A stretch of 64,000 bases of DNA, from NCBI GenBank assembly GCA_934130285.1, contig CAKOXT010000001.1, positions 186,001 through 250,000 on the forward strand. Reading direction: 5' to 3'. Below are positions 18,813 to 28,388 of this stretch, in pieces. The position numbers and the translations under genes were made by a program. A model generated the notes under the pieces. It did not search any database. It had not been told where the DNA came from and worked only from the letters and a program-made list of their open reading frames with translations. Position 1 is the first letter of the stretch, and each line of letters starts with the position of its first letter. This DNA is from an uncultured Clostridia bacterium (lineage in GTDB: Bacteria > Bacillota > Clostridia > TANB77 > CAG-508).

Positions 18813-19671
18813 ATGAAATTAGGATTATGTTTGGCTCGGTGGAGGAGTGAAAGGATTTGCTCATATAGGTGCTATAAAAGCTTTAGAAGAGGCAAATATA
18901 AAATTTGATTATATTGCTGGAACATCGTCAGGTAGTATTGTTGCAGCATTATATGCAGTTGGCTATTCTACTGATGAAATATATGCTATTTTTATTAAGC
19001 ATATAAAAGATATTAGGTATATTGATTTTGAAAATATAAAAAGAATTGCAAAAGATTTTGTGACAGGAAATGGATTAAGGATTGATGGACTAAATAGTGG
19101 CAAGATTATTAAAAAGTTAGTGGATAAATATTGCTTGAAAAAAGGTGTTACTAATATTAATCAAATTAAGATGCCACTAGTCATTCCAGCAGTTAATTTG
19201 TGTACAGAAGAGTTGTATGTTTTTTCAAATAATATAATTGAAAATAGAAGTAGGGATATTAAGTATGTAAATGATATTAGTGTTGGTACAGCGGTACAGG
19301 CTAGCTGTAGTTATCCAGGAATTTTTTCACCGTGTAGATTTAATGATGATTTACTAGTAGATGGCGGAATCGCTGAAAATTTACCATGGAGAGAATCTAA
19401 AAAATCTGGTGCTGATAAAGTTGTAAGTATTGTATTTGTTGATAAGAATAAGAAAAAATGTGATAACATTTATGAAGTACTGAATAAGTCTTTTTCAATT
19501 TTGTGTTCTGAACTTGCTAATTATGAATGGGATGGTACTGATTATTTATTAAAATTATATATGCCTAAAGTTGGTTTATTAGCTAAAGGAAGGCAAAAAG
19601 AATTGTATGAATTAGGGTATAAACAGACTAAAGATAAAATTTCTGACATTGTTAGAAGTTTAAAAAATTAG
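18813..19671 (+). pseudogene. Patatin-like phospholipase, frameshifted in the oxyanion loop
   Basis: Patatin-family enzymes are Ser-Asp acyl hydrolases of lipids. The expected start is the ATG at 18813 (MKLGLCLA), but one extra base near 18837 throws it out of frame just before the glycine-rich oxyanion loop. Removing that base joins it to GGGVKGFAHIGA and to the long frame that is open to 19671. The rest is intact: the nucleophile motif GTSSGS and the dyad motif DGGIAEN are present. The GTG at 18847 would open the long frame but leave out the glycine loop, so such a product should be inactive. Sequencing error and true inactivation are both possible. Confidence 0.85.
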
Positions 19672-19682
19672 ATTTATTATTA

Positions 19683-19712
19683 ATGTGAGTGATTTATATT
19701 ACTCACATTTTA
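19683..19712 (+). terminator. Probable terminator after the patatin gene
   Basis: ATGTGAGT pairs with ACTCACAT, followed by a short TTTTAT. The T tract is weak. Confidence 0.55.
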
Positions 19713-19791
19713 TGTGTTGTTTTATTACATTGACTTTTGCTGAAAAAATTGATAAAAATATTATAGATAATGTATTTGGGAGAATGAAGAA

Positions 19792-21093
19792 ATGATTGAT
19801 GTAAATGAGTATTTAAAAGGATTTTATAAAGGAACAAAGGATCCTTCTTTGAATGCTATGCAATATTTTATGGATAAATATAATAACTTTGAGAAAAAAA
19901 TGAAATTTATTCATATAGCCGGAACAAATGGAAAAGGTAGTTGCGTAGAGATAATATCTAATATATTAAGAGTTCAAGGGTATCGTGTTGGTAAGTTTTT
20001 ATCCCCTCATTTAATTAGATATAATGAAAGAATAAGTATTAATGGTGTAGAAATTTCAGATGAAGAAATGCAAGAAATAATTGAGGAATTGAAGCCTTTA
20101 ATTGATGAGTACGAAGAAAATGAAAATTCAAAAATTACTTTGTTTGAATTAGAAACAACAATGGCACTACTATATTTTTATAGAAAAAATGTAGATTTTG
20201 TAGTTTTAGAGACTGGACTGGGTGGTTTATATGATTGTACTAATATTATAACTCATCCTTTGGTATCAGTTATAACTTCTATTGGTTATGATCATATGCA
20301 TCTTTTAGGTAATACATTACCTGAAATTGCTTTTCAAAAGGCTGGAATAATAAAAGAAAATTCAAATACTGTTATTTTTGAACAATCACCTGATGTAAAC
20401 GGTGTTTTTAAAGAGGTGTGTCATATTAAAGAAAATAAGCTTCATATTGTAAGAGAAAATGATATTTCAAATTATAGATATGATAGTGATTTGCAATACT
20501 TCAATTATAAAAATATGATTGGTGTGGCTGTAAATTTGAAAGGAACGGTTCAAATAAAAAATGCCAGTTTGTGCATAGAAACAATAAATATTTTAAGAGA
20601 TAATGGTTATGAAATTTCTGAAGATAGTGTACGAGAGGGGTTAAAAACTGTTATTCATAAAGCAAGGATGGAAAAGTTATCAGATAAGCCTTTTATAGTT
20701 TATGATGGAGCACATAATGAACCTGCAATGGAAAATCTTCAGAAAATGGTTCCGATGTATTATTCAGAAATGAAAAGAGTGTATATTGTATCTATTCTTA
20801 AAAGTAAAGATTATAAAAAAATGTTGAAAATTCTTGCTAATGACAATGAAGCCAAATATGTTCTTACATCTGGAAATGATCCAGAAAGATATGTATCTGG
20901 AAATGACTTGTATGAGTGTATGAAAGGTTATGTAGGAGAAGGTAGAATAGAAATACAGCCTTTAGAGAGTGCAATATTAAATACTCAAAATGATGAAGAA
21001 AATGTGGTAAATTTAGTAGTTGGTAGTTTTTATGTATATGGTGATGTTATTAATGCAGTAAGAAAAATGAATAAAGTGAAGGGTATTCAATAA
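19792..21093 (+). CDS. folC: FolC, folylpolyglutamate synthase / dihydrofolate synthase
   Basis: FolC adds glutamate to folates and, in bifunctional forms, to dihydropteroate. The 433 residues match the family length. The Mur-ligase P-loop HIAGTNGKGSCVEII lies at about 41-55, followed by VGKFLSPHLIRYNERI, LETGLGGLYDCTN and the C-terminal IVYDGAHNEPAM. The hairpin terminator starts inside the last codons. A separate Mur ligase, murD, is at 60331; the SPHL and GLGG motifs make this one FolC. Confidence 0.93.
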   Translation: MIDVNEYLKGFYKGTKDPSLNAMQYFMDKYNNFEKKMKFIHIAGTNGKGSCVEIISNILRVQGYRVGKFLSPHLIRYNERISINGVEISDEEMQEIIEELKPLIDEYEENENSKITLFELETTMALLYFYRKNVDFVVLETGLGGLYDCTNIITHPLVSVITSIGYDHMHLLGNTLPEIAFQKAGIIKENSNTVIFEQSPDVNGVFKEVCHIKENKLHIVRENDISNYRYDSDLQYFNYKNMIGVAVNLKGTVQIKNASLCIETINILRDNGYEISEDSVREGLKTVIHKARMEKLSDKPFIVYDGAHNEPAMENLQKMVPMYYSEMKRVYIVSILKSKDYKKMLKILANDNEAKYVLTSGNDPERYVSGNDLYECMKGYVGEGRIEIQPLESAILNTQNDEENVVNLVVGSFYVYGDVINAVRKMNKVKGIQ

Positions 21094-21109
21094 TAGAATA
21101 CCCTTTTTA
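21079..21109 (+). terminator. Terminator overlapping the folC stop
   Basis: AAGGGTATTC pairs with GAATACCCTT, followed by TTTAT. It lies between folC and the convergent coat gene ending at 21110. Confidence 0.85.
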
Positions 21110-21358
21110 TTAATTATTTGATTGAAACTTTTGCTTTACAGATGCTAGTTGCATTTGATCAACTTCTTGAGTTTGATACCATCCTTTTTCTTTCATTAGA
21201 TTATATATTTTGTTTTGAATATCTAAAGAAGTATTTAAAGCTTCTTTGAATGCACAGTGTACTTCTTGAGTAGAGGATTCTATTGCGCCATGCAAGTATA
21301 AGTCACAAACTCCTTTTATTATTAATAATTCTTTTTCCATTAAATCTTTGTCTTCCAT
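21110..21358 (-). CDS. CotF-like spore coat protein
   Basis: The 82-residue protein resembles the Coat F domain: CDLYLHGAIESSTQEVHCAF, KEALNTSLDIQNKIYNLM and a C-terminal KGWYQTQEVDQMQL. Such ferritin-like helical proteins are found in spores of Clostridia. AAGGAGTG lies just before the ATG. It is the second gene of a minus-strand pair with 21371-21544. It suggests that the organism can sporulate, although other spore genes are not visible here. Confidence 0.75.
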   Translation of the reverse strand: MEDKDLMEKELLIIKGVCDLYLHGAIESSTQEVHCAFKEALNTSLDIQNKIYNLMKEKGWYQTQEVDQMQLASVKQKFQSNN

Positions 21359-21370
21359 TTAAAACACTCC

Positions 21371-21544
21371 TTATAATAAATTTAAAAATTTGTCAAAAAG
21401 TTCACAATGCTTTTGTTCTAATTCTCCAATATACTGAGAAAGTGCTGGATCTTGTATTTGAGAAGAAGTGTTTTTACTACAACATTTCATAAATTTTTCG
21501 TGTCCTAATGCATCTTCAATATATAAAAGTTCTTTATTTGTCAT
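21371..21544 (-). CDS. Small CotF-like partner protein (57 residues)
   Basis: This short frame starts at the ATG complementary to 21542-21544 and ends 12 bases before the next coat gene. Its sequence, with ELLYIEDALGHEKFMKCCSK and LSQYIGELEQKHCELF, is helical and looks like half of a ferritin-like coat protein, as in the paired small coat genes of Clostridia. The reading strand and order fit a two-gene spore operon. AGGTGG lies just upstream on the same strand. Confidence 0.7.
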   Translation of the reverse strand: MTNKELLYIEDALGHEKFMKCCSKNTSSQIQDPALSQYIGELEQKHCELFDKFLNLL

Positions 21545-21619
21545 TTTATATCACCACCTGAAATTATTATGTTCAAAAAATATTTTAATATTCAAATTTG
21601 TTTGACTTTTAGATAGGAT

Positions 21620-21628
21620 TGATATAAT
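21620..21628 (+). promoter_or_regulatory. Extended -10 promoter of the membrane protein gene
   Basis: TGATATAAT lies about 30 bases before the start at 21659. TTGACT at 21602 is 15 bases upstream of the -10, slightly too close to be ideal. Confidence 0.5.
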
Positions 21629-21658
21629 CTATTGTTACAAAAGAAAGTGGGGATAAAA

Positions 21659-22642
21659 ATGAAGATTGATAATATGGTTAAATTATTAAAAAAGCAATTG
21701 TTTATTGGAATTGTTTTAGTTATTATTTCTGTTTGTTGTTATTTTGGAGCTTTTAAAATTAAAGAAAGTGTAAATTCAAAAGTTCCTGAAAATTGGAACA
21801 ATCTAATTGCAGATAATAATGATAGTGAAGGAAAATATGTTACTGTGACTACTCCATATATTCCGTATCAATTTGGCGAAAAAGAAGAAGATGAAGTTGT
21901 TAGTAAATATTATCTTATAATTGATACAAATTTTAATTGTTATGTTGTTAGATTGACTGATGATACATATAATGATATGAAAAATCAGTATGATGATAAG
22001 GGCGATAGTTTTTCTTATGAGTTGAAAGGGTATTTATATAGTACACCTGATGAGTTAAAGAATTTAGTTATAAATGCTTTTAATGAAGAGTTTGATAGTG
22101 GACTAACAACGGATAATTATAATGAATATTTTGGAAAATGTTATCTTGATGAAACAGAAACTCCACAAGATGGTACTATAGGTGTTTTAAATGCAGTAGG
22201 TATGATAATTGATGTATTTGCTGGAATTATTATAATAGTATTTTTTATTAATAATTCGAAGACCAATAAAACATTGCATAAATATGATAAGAGGGATATT
22301 GAAGAAGAAATCGGAAAAGAAAGTGCAATATTTTACCAAAAACTTAAATTGTATATTACAGATAAATATTTGGTTAGTTATGCAGGTGCAATTAATGTTA
22401 TTGAGTATGCCGATATTTACTGGTCTTATATTGAGAAAGTGAGATATAGAGGAATTACTACTGGCAAGTATGTTGTTTTGATTACGAAGGATAAGAAGAA
22501 AATTCAATTAACATCTACGTTTAGAAATGAGAAAATTTTAAATGAAGTTATTGGAAAAATCCATGATAAAAATGCTGATATTTTGGTGGGATACAGCCCT
22601 GAAAATCAAAAGGCTTTTGCAGAGTTTAATAAAAACAAATAA
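21659..22642 (+). CDS. Two-helix membrane protein of unknown function
   Basis: The ATG at 21659 is chosen because GTGGGGA lies 5-11 bases upstream. The 327 residues have a hydrophobic helix near residues 15-35, an outside domain of about 150 residues rich in Asp, Tyr and Asn, a second helix (about 180-200), and a C-terminal cytoplasmic domain. That domain has ITDKYLVSYAGAINVIEYAD and YVVLITKDKKKIQLTSTF, a PH-like strand pattern found in Clostridia membrane proteins of unknown role. I cannot assign a function. It is closed by a terminator before the two-component genes. Confidence 0.75.
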   Translation: MKIDNMVKLLKKQLFIGIVLVIISVCCYFGAFKIKESVNSKVPENWNNLIADNNDSEGKYVTVTTPYIPYQFGEKEEDEVVSKYYLIIDTNFNCYVVRLTDDTYNDMKNQYDDKGDSFSYELKGYLYSTPDELKNLVINAFNEEFDSGLTTDNYNEYFGKCYLDETETPQDGTIGVLNAVGMIIDVFAGIIIIVFFINNSKTNKTLHKYDKRDIEEEIGKESAIFYQKLKLYITDKYLVSYAGAINVIEYADIYWSYIEKVRYRGITTGKYVVLITKDKKKIQLTSTFRNEKILNEVIGKIHDKNADILVGYSPENQKAFAEFNKNK

Positions 22643-22646
22643 GTAC

Positions 22647-22688
22647 AAAAGAGATTTTTGATAGTTTATGTCAAGAATCTCTTTTATG
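22647..22688 (+). terminator. Terminator between the membrane protein and the response regulator
   Basis: A 15-bp stem with one mismatch, AAAAGAGATTTTTGA against TCAAGAATCTCTTTT, encloses a nine-base loop. Confidence 0.75.
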
Positions 22689-22702
22689 TATTAGGAGATT
22701 TT

Positions 22703-23374
22703 ATGAGTAGAATTTTATTAATAGAAGATAATGACTCTATAATATTAGGGTTAGAATATTTATTTAAAGAAGAAAAATTTGAATTTGAATATGTAAAGTG
22801 TAAAAAGGATGCAATTAATATTTTAGAAAATGAAATGTTTGATATTGCTTTAATTGATGTTGGTTTGCCAGATGGTAGTGGATTTGAAGTGGGCAAATAC
22901 ATAAAAGAATATAGACCACAGTTGCCAATGATATTTCTTACTGCAAAAGATGAGGAAAAGGATGTTGTATATGGATTAGACTTAGGTGCGGAGGATTATA
23001 TTATAAAACCATTTAGAAATAGAGAATTAATTTCTAGGATAAAAAATGTACTTAGAAGAAATGGAAAACCAGACATAATTTCTTGTAAAGGAATTTCTAT
23101 TGATACTGTACAGAGAAAAGTTTTTAAAGATGATGTGGAAGTTGATTTGACTAAACTAGAATATAGTATTTGCTTAAATTTATTTAGTAATATTAATAAA
23201 TTGATTACTCGTGAAGAGATTTTAAATGATATATGGGATTTGGCGGGTAATTTTGTAAATGATAATACTCTTACTGTGTATATAAAAAGAATCAGAGAAA
23301 AGCTTGGAGATAAGAGTGGCAAGATTATTGAAACTGTGAGAGGTGTTGGGTACAGAGTTAGCAAAGATAACTAG
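22703..23374 (+). CDS. OmpR-family response regulator
   Basis: The ATG at 22703 follows AGGAG at 22693-22697. The 223 residues have a receiver domain with the acid pair ED (8-9), phospho-acceptor D52 in IALIDVGLPDG, the switch Thr in IFLTAKDEE and Lys in IIKPF, then a winged-helix domain with TRGVGYRV-type ending (ETVRGVGYRV). It is the regulator for the sensor at 23460, and probably for the ABC exporter at 25116, as in VanR/BceR-like loci. Confidence 0.92.
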   Translation: MSRILLIEDNDSIILGLEYLFKEEKFEFEYVKCKKDAINILENEMFDIALIDVGLPDGSGFEVGKYIKEYRPQLPMIFLTAKDEEKDVVYGLDLGAEDYIIKPFRNRELISRIKNVLRRNGKPDIISCKGISIDTVQRKVFKDDVEVDLTKLEYSICLNLFSNINKLITREEILNDIWDLAGNFVNDNTLTVYIKRIREKLGDKSGKIIETVRGVGYRVSKDN

Positions 23375-23459
23375 TGGTAATGTGTGTCTTTTTTTATATA
23401 GTATTTAGAATGGTTTAAATAAGTAGTTTATAAATTGAATTTTAAGAGAAGGTTTTAGT

Positions 23460-24674
23460 ATGAAAAATTTGGTAGCACGAAGATATTTAATATTTTCTGT
23501 TGTTGTTATTTTAATATGTATGATATGTATGTTGGGATTTAATATTTATCAAGATGTTGAGTATAAAAATTCATTAAATCGATATGCATACACTATGGTT
23601 GAAATGGTTAAGGAGAAATATCCAGAGGTTAGTGAAGAAGAGATTGTTGAGCTTATTAATGCGGATAATATAGAAGGTTCTAATGATGTACTTGCTGATT
23701 ATGGAATTTCTGATGATCTATATGTTTTTAGAAAAATGGAACATACAAGAAGAGTAACAGTGATTGGTAATTTGGCTATTTTAACTGGATTAGGTGCTTT
23801 GTTATTAGTTGTTTTTTGCATTTATACTAGCAAGAGAAAAAAGAAAATAGATGAGTTAGATAGGTATATTCAAGATGTTTCAAACAAAATGTATGAGATT
23901 GGAATTGATAAAGAGTCTGAAGATGAACTTAATAGGTTAAAAGATTCTTTGTATAAGATTACTGTTATGTTAAAAGAGGATTCAGAAAGTAAGAGAAAGC
24001 AAAATGAAGCTATTTTGGAATTGGTTTCGGATATTTCTCATCAGCTTAAAACACCAATTACATCAATTCAAATATTGCTTGATAATATCTTAGAAAATGA
24101 TGATATGGATAGCGATACTAGAAGAAAATTCACTTTAGAGATTTTAAGACAAGTTAAGGGAATGAATTTTTTGATTTTTTCTTTGCTTAAGTTGTCAAAG
24201 TTGGATGCGTGTGTAGTTGAGTTTGATAATGAAAAAATTAATGTAAATGCGATGATAGCAGATGTTTTGGCTGACTTAGATGTACTTATTGAATTGAAAT
24301 GTCTTGATGTTCATGTTGATATTTCTGATGAGATTTTCTTTGATGGGGATTATAGTTGGAATAAAGAAGCGGTTTTGAATATTGTGAAAAATGCTGTTGA
24401 ATACACAGCTGAAGGAAAAAATATTTTTATTAGTGCCGAGGAGAATGATTTATATACTAAAATTGTAATTAGAGATGAAGGAAAGGGCATTGATGAGAAG
24501 AATTTACCTCATGTTTTTGAGAGATTTTATAAGAGAAATAATTCTGCAGAGGATAGTTTTGGTATTGGCTTAGCACTTTCAAAGTCGATTATTGAAAAAC
24601 AGGATGGGTTTGTTAGTGTGGATTCGAAGGTTGGAGTTGGGACGGTGTTTACGATTAAATATTTTAGACGTTAG
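23460..24674 (+). CDS. Sensor histidine kinase
   Basis: The 404-residue protein has two membrane helices (about 10-28 and 100-122) around a short outside loop of about 70 residues, then the dimerisation helix with phospho-acceptor H194 in DISHQLKTPITS, and the ATPase domain with NIVKNAVEYT (N box), DEGKGI (G1), FERFYKRN (F box) and FGIGLALSKSI (G2). All catalytic motifs are intact. Together with the regulator it forms a two-component system; the ABC exporter downstream suggests that the signal is an envelope-acting compound. Confidence 0.92.
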   Translation: MKNLVARRYLIFSVVVILICMICMLGFNIYQDVEYKNSLNRYAYTMVEMVKEKYPEVSEEEIVELINADNIEGSNDVLADYGISDDLYVFRKMEHTRRVTVIGNLAILTGLGALLLVVFCIYTSKRKKKIDELDRYIQDVSNKMYEIGIDKESEDELNRLKDSLYKITVMLKEDSESKRKQNEAILELVSDISHQLKTPITSIQILLDNILENDDMDSDTRRKFTLEILRQVKGMNFLIFSLLKLSKLDACVVEFDNEKINVNAMIADVLADLDVLIELKCLDVHVDISDEIFFDGDYSWNKEAVLNIVKNAVEYTAEGKNIFISAEENDLYTKIVIRDEGKGIDEKNLPHVFERFYKRNNSAEDSFGIGLALSKSIIEKQDGFVSVDSKVGVGTVFTIKYFRR

Positions 24675-24812
24675 AAAGTACAACTTTATTGGCAACCAAA
24701 ATAGACGATAAAAAGCAGTGGCGTATATGCATATGCATCTTTGTTAAAATTTTTTTTTATGCAGATATAGAGTAAAAAAAATTATATTAAAAATTTAAAA
24801 TTATTGTGCAAC

Positions 24813-24973
24813 GCATAAAAAGTATATATTATTTTTTAAACATCTTGCTGTCGCAATCTTGATGAGCCTTCGGCTCTTTCATTTGAAAAGATTGCTTCAA
24901 TCGCAGTCACAAAGCTATGCTTTGTTCCTTTGATCGCTGCGCGATGTCTTAAAAATAGTATATACTTTTATGC
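24813..24973 (+). repeat. Foldback element, family A copy 1
   Basis: This 161-bp element fills the gap between the sensor kinase and the ABC exporter. Its outer arms (24813-24844 and 24943-24973) form an inverted repeat of about 31 bp with few mismatches. The core between them starts CTTGCTGTCGCAATCTTGAT and ends GATCGCTGCGCGATG. It contains small hairpins: GAGCC-TTC-GGCTC, GCAATCTT against AAGATTGC, and ACAAAGC-TAT-GCTTTGT. The same core recurs at 33557 and, reversed, at 59246. The rest of the 440-base gap is AT-rich and shows nothing else. Confidence 0.9.
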
Positions 24974-25052
24974 TATCGAATATTAAAAAATGATATACAT
25001 GTTATACTAAGTAAAATTTATATTGAATATTTATAAAAAACTAAATGAGTCA

Positions 25053-25080
25053 TTTGATTGTCACTTTTGATTTATATAAT
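25053..25080 (+). promoter_or_regulatory. Probable promoter of the ABC exporter
   Basis: TTTGAT (25053-25058) and TATAAT (25075-25080) are 16 bases apart, 36 bases before the ATPase start. Confidence 0.5.
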
Positions 25081-25115
25081 GTGTTTAGTAAATTTAAATA
25101 AGAAAGGATTTTGTT

Positions 25116-25784
25116 ATGGAAATATTAAGAGTTGAAAATTTAACAAAAAGATATGGAAAAGGTGATAATCAGGTTATTGCGGTGGATGATGTTTCTTTTT
25201 CAATTGAGAAGGGCGAGTTTGTTGCAATAGTTGGTAGTTCTGGAAGTGGAAAGTCTACATTGCTTCATTTGATTGGTGGTGTTGATAGGCCTACTTCTGG
25301 TAAGGTTTTTATTGAGGGGAAGGATATATATTCTTTGAATGATGATGCTTTGGCTATTTTTAGAAGAAGACAGGTTGGGATTATTTATCAGTTTTATAAT
25401 TTGATTCCTATTTTAAATGTTGAGGAGAATATTACTTTGCCTTGTGAGTTGGATGGTAAGAGACCTGATCAAAGACAGTTGAATGAGTTGATTGCGACTT
25501 TAGGTTTGGCTAATAGAAGAAAGCATTTGCCTAATCAATTATCTGGTGGTCAACAACAAAGGGTTTCAATTGGAAGGAGTCTTATAAATAATCCAAGTAT
25601 TGTGCTTGCTGATGAGCCTACTGGAAATCTTGATTCGAAAGCTAGTGAAGAGATTGTAGAGTTGCTACGTTTGTCTAATAAAAAATATAATCAAACAATT
25701 GTTATGATTACTCATGATTTAGAGATTGCAAAGACTGCTGATAGGATTATAAAAATCGAAGATGGCAGAATTGTAAAAGGGTAG
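25116..25784 (+). CDS. ABC exporter ATPase, MacB/LolD-like
   Basis: The 222 residues hold Walker A GSSGSGKSTLLHLIGG (about 38-53), the Q-loop region YQFYNLIPIL, signature LSGGQQQRVSIGRSL, Walker B IVLADEPTGNLD and the switch His in MITHD. This is the class that partners FtsX-type permeases to expel antimicrobial peptides or to signal. The permease follows directly. The two-component genes upstream, past the repeat element, are the likely regulators. Confidence 0.93.
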   Translation: MEILRVENLTKRYGKGDNQVIAVDDVSFSIEKGEFVAIVGSSGSGKSTLLHLIGGVDRPTSGKVFIEGKDIYSLNDDALAIFRRRQVGIIYQFYNLIPILNVEENITLPCELDGKRPDQRQLNELIATLGLANRRKHLPNQLSGGQQQRVSIGRSLINNPSIVLADEPTGNLDSKASEEIVELLRLSNKKYNQTIVMITHDLEIAKTADRIIKIEDGRIVKG

Positions 25785-25793
25785 GTGAGTAAT

Positions 25794-28385
25794 ATGAATT
25801 TGTTGAATAGATTGACTTTAAAGAATTTGAGGCTGAACAAAAAGAGAACTTTGGTTACTATAATTGGTATTATTTTGTCTACGGCTTTAATTACTGGTGT
25901 TGCAACTCTTGTTAGTAGTTTTAGGAGTACGATTATTGAATATGAAAAGCAGCATTCTGGGGATTATCATTATGTGTTTTATAATGTACCTGCTGATGAT
26001 TTGAAGTACATAAGAAATAATAGAAATGTTGAGGATGTATATTTAAATGAAGATTTAGGTTATAGTTTATTGAATGGCGGAAAGAATGAGGATAAACCTT
26101 ATTTGTATTTGAAAGCATATTCAAAAGGTTCTATTGAAAAATTGGGCATTAGTTTAGTTGATGGACGTTTGCCAGAGAATGATAATGAAGTTGTAATTTC
26201 ATCTCATATAAAATCTAATGGTGGTGTTGAATATAAAATTGGTGATGAACTTGATTTGAATTTAGGAGAGAGGATTAGTGATGGTGAAAGCTTAGGACAA
26301 GGTGTGGCTCTGAAAGATGTTGAAAATGAAGAATTTGTTCCTAAAAGTGAGAAAACTTACAAGATTGTTGGAATAATTGAAAGACCTAATTTGGATATTG
26401 AACCTTATAGAGCACCTGGATATACGGTGTTAACAATATTAAGTGACAAATATGTCACAAATAATTTGAATGTGTATGTAAGGTATAAAGACGTAAAGAA
26501 ACATATTACTACAACTGCTCAAATTATAGGAATTGATGAACAAGTAATGAAACGTATAACAGATCCATCTAATGGAATGATTAGTGAGTCAGATGCTGAA
26601 GCTTTTGGAAATGCTAAATATTCATTTTCTGAAAATGATGGTTTATTAAGATGGGAAAATTTAGAGTTTAATGAAAGTACTACAAATACATTATATGCAG
26701 TTAGTGCTGTTGTTATAGTTATTATTATTGTTACTTCTGTTTTTTGTATTAAAAATAGTTTTGAAATTTCTATTACAGAAAAAACAAGACAGTATGGTAT
26801 GCTTGCCTCTGTTGGTGCTACTTCAAGACAGATTAAAAAGAATGTTTTGTATGAAGGTTTAATCCTAGGACTTATTGGAATTCCTGTTGGAATATTAAGT
26901 GGTTTAGTAGCTATTTTTATTTTACTTAAAGTTATTTCAAATATTTTAAAAGACTTTTTAGGCATAGAATTTATATATACAACAAGTTTTTTAGCAATAG
27001 CAATTTCAATTGTTATTGCTAATATTACTATTTATTTATCTGCTAGAAAGTCTGCGAAGAAGGCTAGCAAAATCTCACCAATTGAAGCTATTAGAAATGC
27101 AGATGATATAAAAATTAAAGCTAAGAAATTAAGAACGCCAAAGATTATAAAAAGATTATTTGGTATAGGTGGAGATATTTCATATAAGAATTTAAAAAGA
27201 AATAGAAAGAAATATAGAACAACAGTAATTTCAATTATTGTTAGTGTTTCAATTTTTATTGCGATGAGTGCATTTGTACAATATGCATTTGGTGCTACAT
27301 CCGTATATTACAAAAATTACGATTATAATCTTGTGGCAATTGCGAGTGAAAGTGATATTAATCAGTTATTAGAAATTGCAAAAAATGATACTGTAAAAAA
27401 ATATTCTATTGCTAGACAATTAGTGCTTGATGTTTCTGGAAAAGAGCTTACAAATCATTATACTAATGAAAAAAAGAGTGCTGATGAGAGTATTGGTGTT
27501 ATAAATCCTGATAATGAAAAGGATTACATAACAATTGTTGCAGTTGGAAAAGAAGAATATATGAGATTTTTAAATAAGAATGGTTTAAAGTATGAAGATG
27601 TAAAAGATAAAGTTATTTTAAAGGATTCGACTAAAACGTATATTGATAGTAAGAAAGTATATTCTATGTATAGAATTTATGATTATAAAAAAGGTGATCA
27701 TATTAGTGCTAGTATAGATGATAAGAGTATTGATTTAGAAATTGTTGCGATTGTTGATTCAGTGCCTATGGGACTTCAAAATGATTATTATTCAAATGGA
27801 ATGTTTATAGTTAGTGATGAGTTTTTTGATAAATATAAAACAAAAGATGATATGAATGCAAGTTTGTATGTTGATTCTAGTGCTCCAAGTGAGCTTGAAG
27901 AAATTGCCAAGAAGTCAAGTGGAGTAAAATATGTGGAAAATATTGAAACTATGGCTAAAACACAAAGTGCAATCTGGTTGGTTATTTCTATTTTCTTGTA
28001 TGGATTTATTGCTGTTATTTCTTTGATTGGTATTACAAATATATTTAATACTATTACAACTAATATGGAGTTGCGCCAAAAGGAATTTGCTAATTTGAAA
28101 TCAATTGGTATGACGAAAAAAGAGTTTAATAGAATGATTAGACTTGAGAGCGTGTTATATGGTGGTAAGGCTTTGATTATTGGTATACCAATTGGAATTG
28201 GTTTGTCTTATTTATTATTTAAATCTTTTGGTATTGGATATGAGATGACGTACGAGTTACCATTAAAAGCAATTGGCATTTCAATTATTGCTGTTGTTGT
28301 TTTAATTTGGGTTATTATGAGATTTTCATTGAAGAAGATTAATAAGCAAAATATTATTGAGACAATAAGGAAGGATAATATATAG
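25794..28385 (+). CDS. FtsX/MacB-type ABC permease
   Basis: The ATG at 25794 is chosen because the GTG at 25785 lies inside the GTAGGTGAG ribosome binding site. The 863 residues show an N-terminal helix (LRLNKKRTLVTIIGII), a large outside domain, a first FtsX block with three helices (about 300-430) containing SITEKTRQYGMLASVGAT, then a second N-terminal-like helix and outside domain, and a final FtsX block with ELRQKEFANLKSIGMTKKEF. This double FtsX layout fits resistance exporters for peptides. It ends at a perfect palindrome. Confidence 0.9.
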   Translation: MNLLNRLTLKNLRLNKKRTLVTIIGIILSTALITGVATLVSSFRSTIIEYEKQHSGDYHYVFYNVPADDLKYIRNNRNVEDVYLNEDLGYSLLNGGKNEDKPYLYLKAYSKGSIEKLGISLVDGRLPENDNEVVISSHIKSNGGVEYKIGDELDLNLGERISDGESLGQGVALKDVENEEFVPKSEKTYKIVGIIERPNLDIEPYRAPGYTVLTILSDKYVTNNLNVYVRYKDVKKHITTTAQIIGIDEQVMKRITDPSNGMISESDAEAFGNAKYSFSENDGLLRWENLEFNESTTNTLYAVSAVVIVIIIVTSVFCIKNSFEISITEKTRQYGMLASVGATSRQIKKNVLYEGLILGLIGIPVGILSGLVAIFILLKVISNILKDFLGIEFIYTTSFLAIAISIVIANITIYLSARKSAKKASKISPIEAIRNADDIKIKAKKLRTPKIIKRLFGIGGDISYKNLKRNRKKYRTTVISIIVSVSIFIAMSAFVQYAFGATSVYYKNYDYNLVAIASESDINQLLEIAKNDTVKKYSIARQLVLDVSGKELTNHYTNEKKSADESIGVINPDNEKDYITIVAVGKEEYMRFLNKNGLKYEDVKDKVILKDSTKTYIDSKKVYSMYRIYDYKKGDHISASIDDKSIDLEIVAIVDSVPMGLQNDYYSNGMFIVSDEFFDKYKTKDDMNASLYVDSSAPSELEEIAKKSSGVKYVENIETMAKTQSAIWLVISIFLYGFIAVISLIGITNIFNTITTNMELRQKEFANLKSIGMTKKEFNRMIRLESVLYGGKALIIGIPIGIGLSYLLFKSFGIGYEMTYELPLKAIGISIIAVVVLIWVIMRFSLKKINKQNIIETIRKDNI

Positions 28386-28388
28386 TTT

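Noticed and set aside
24813..24973. Family A element as a retron msr-msd or an insertion sequence
   Set aside because: No reverse transcriptase or transposase gene lies within several kilobases of any copy, and the ends differ between copies.
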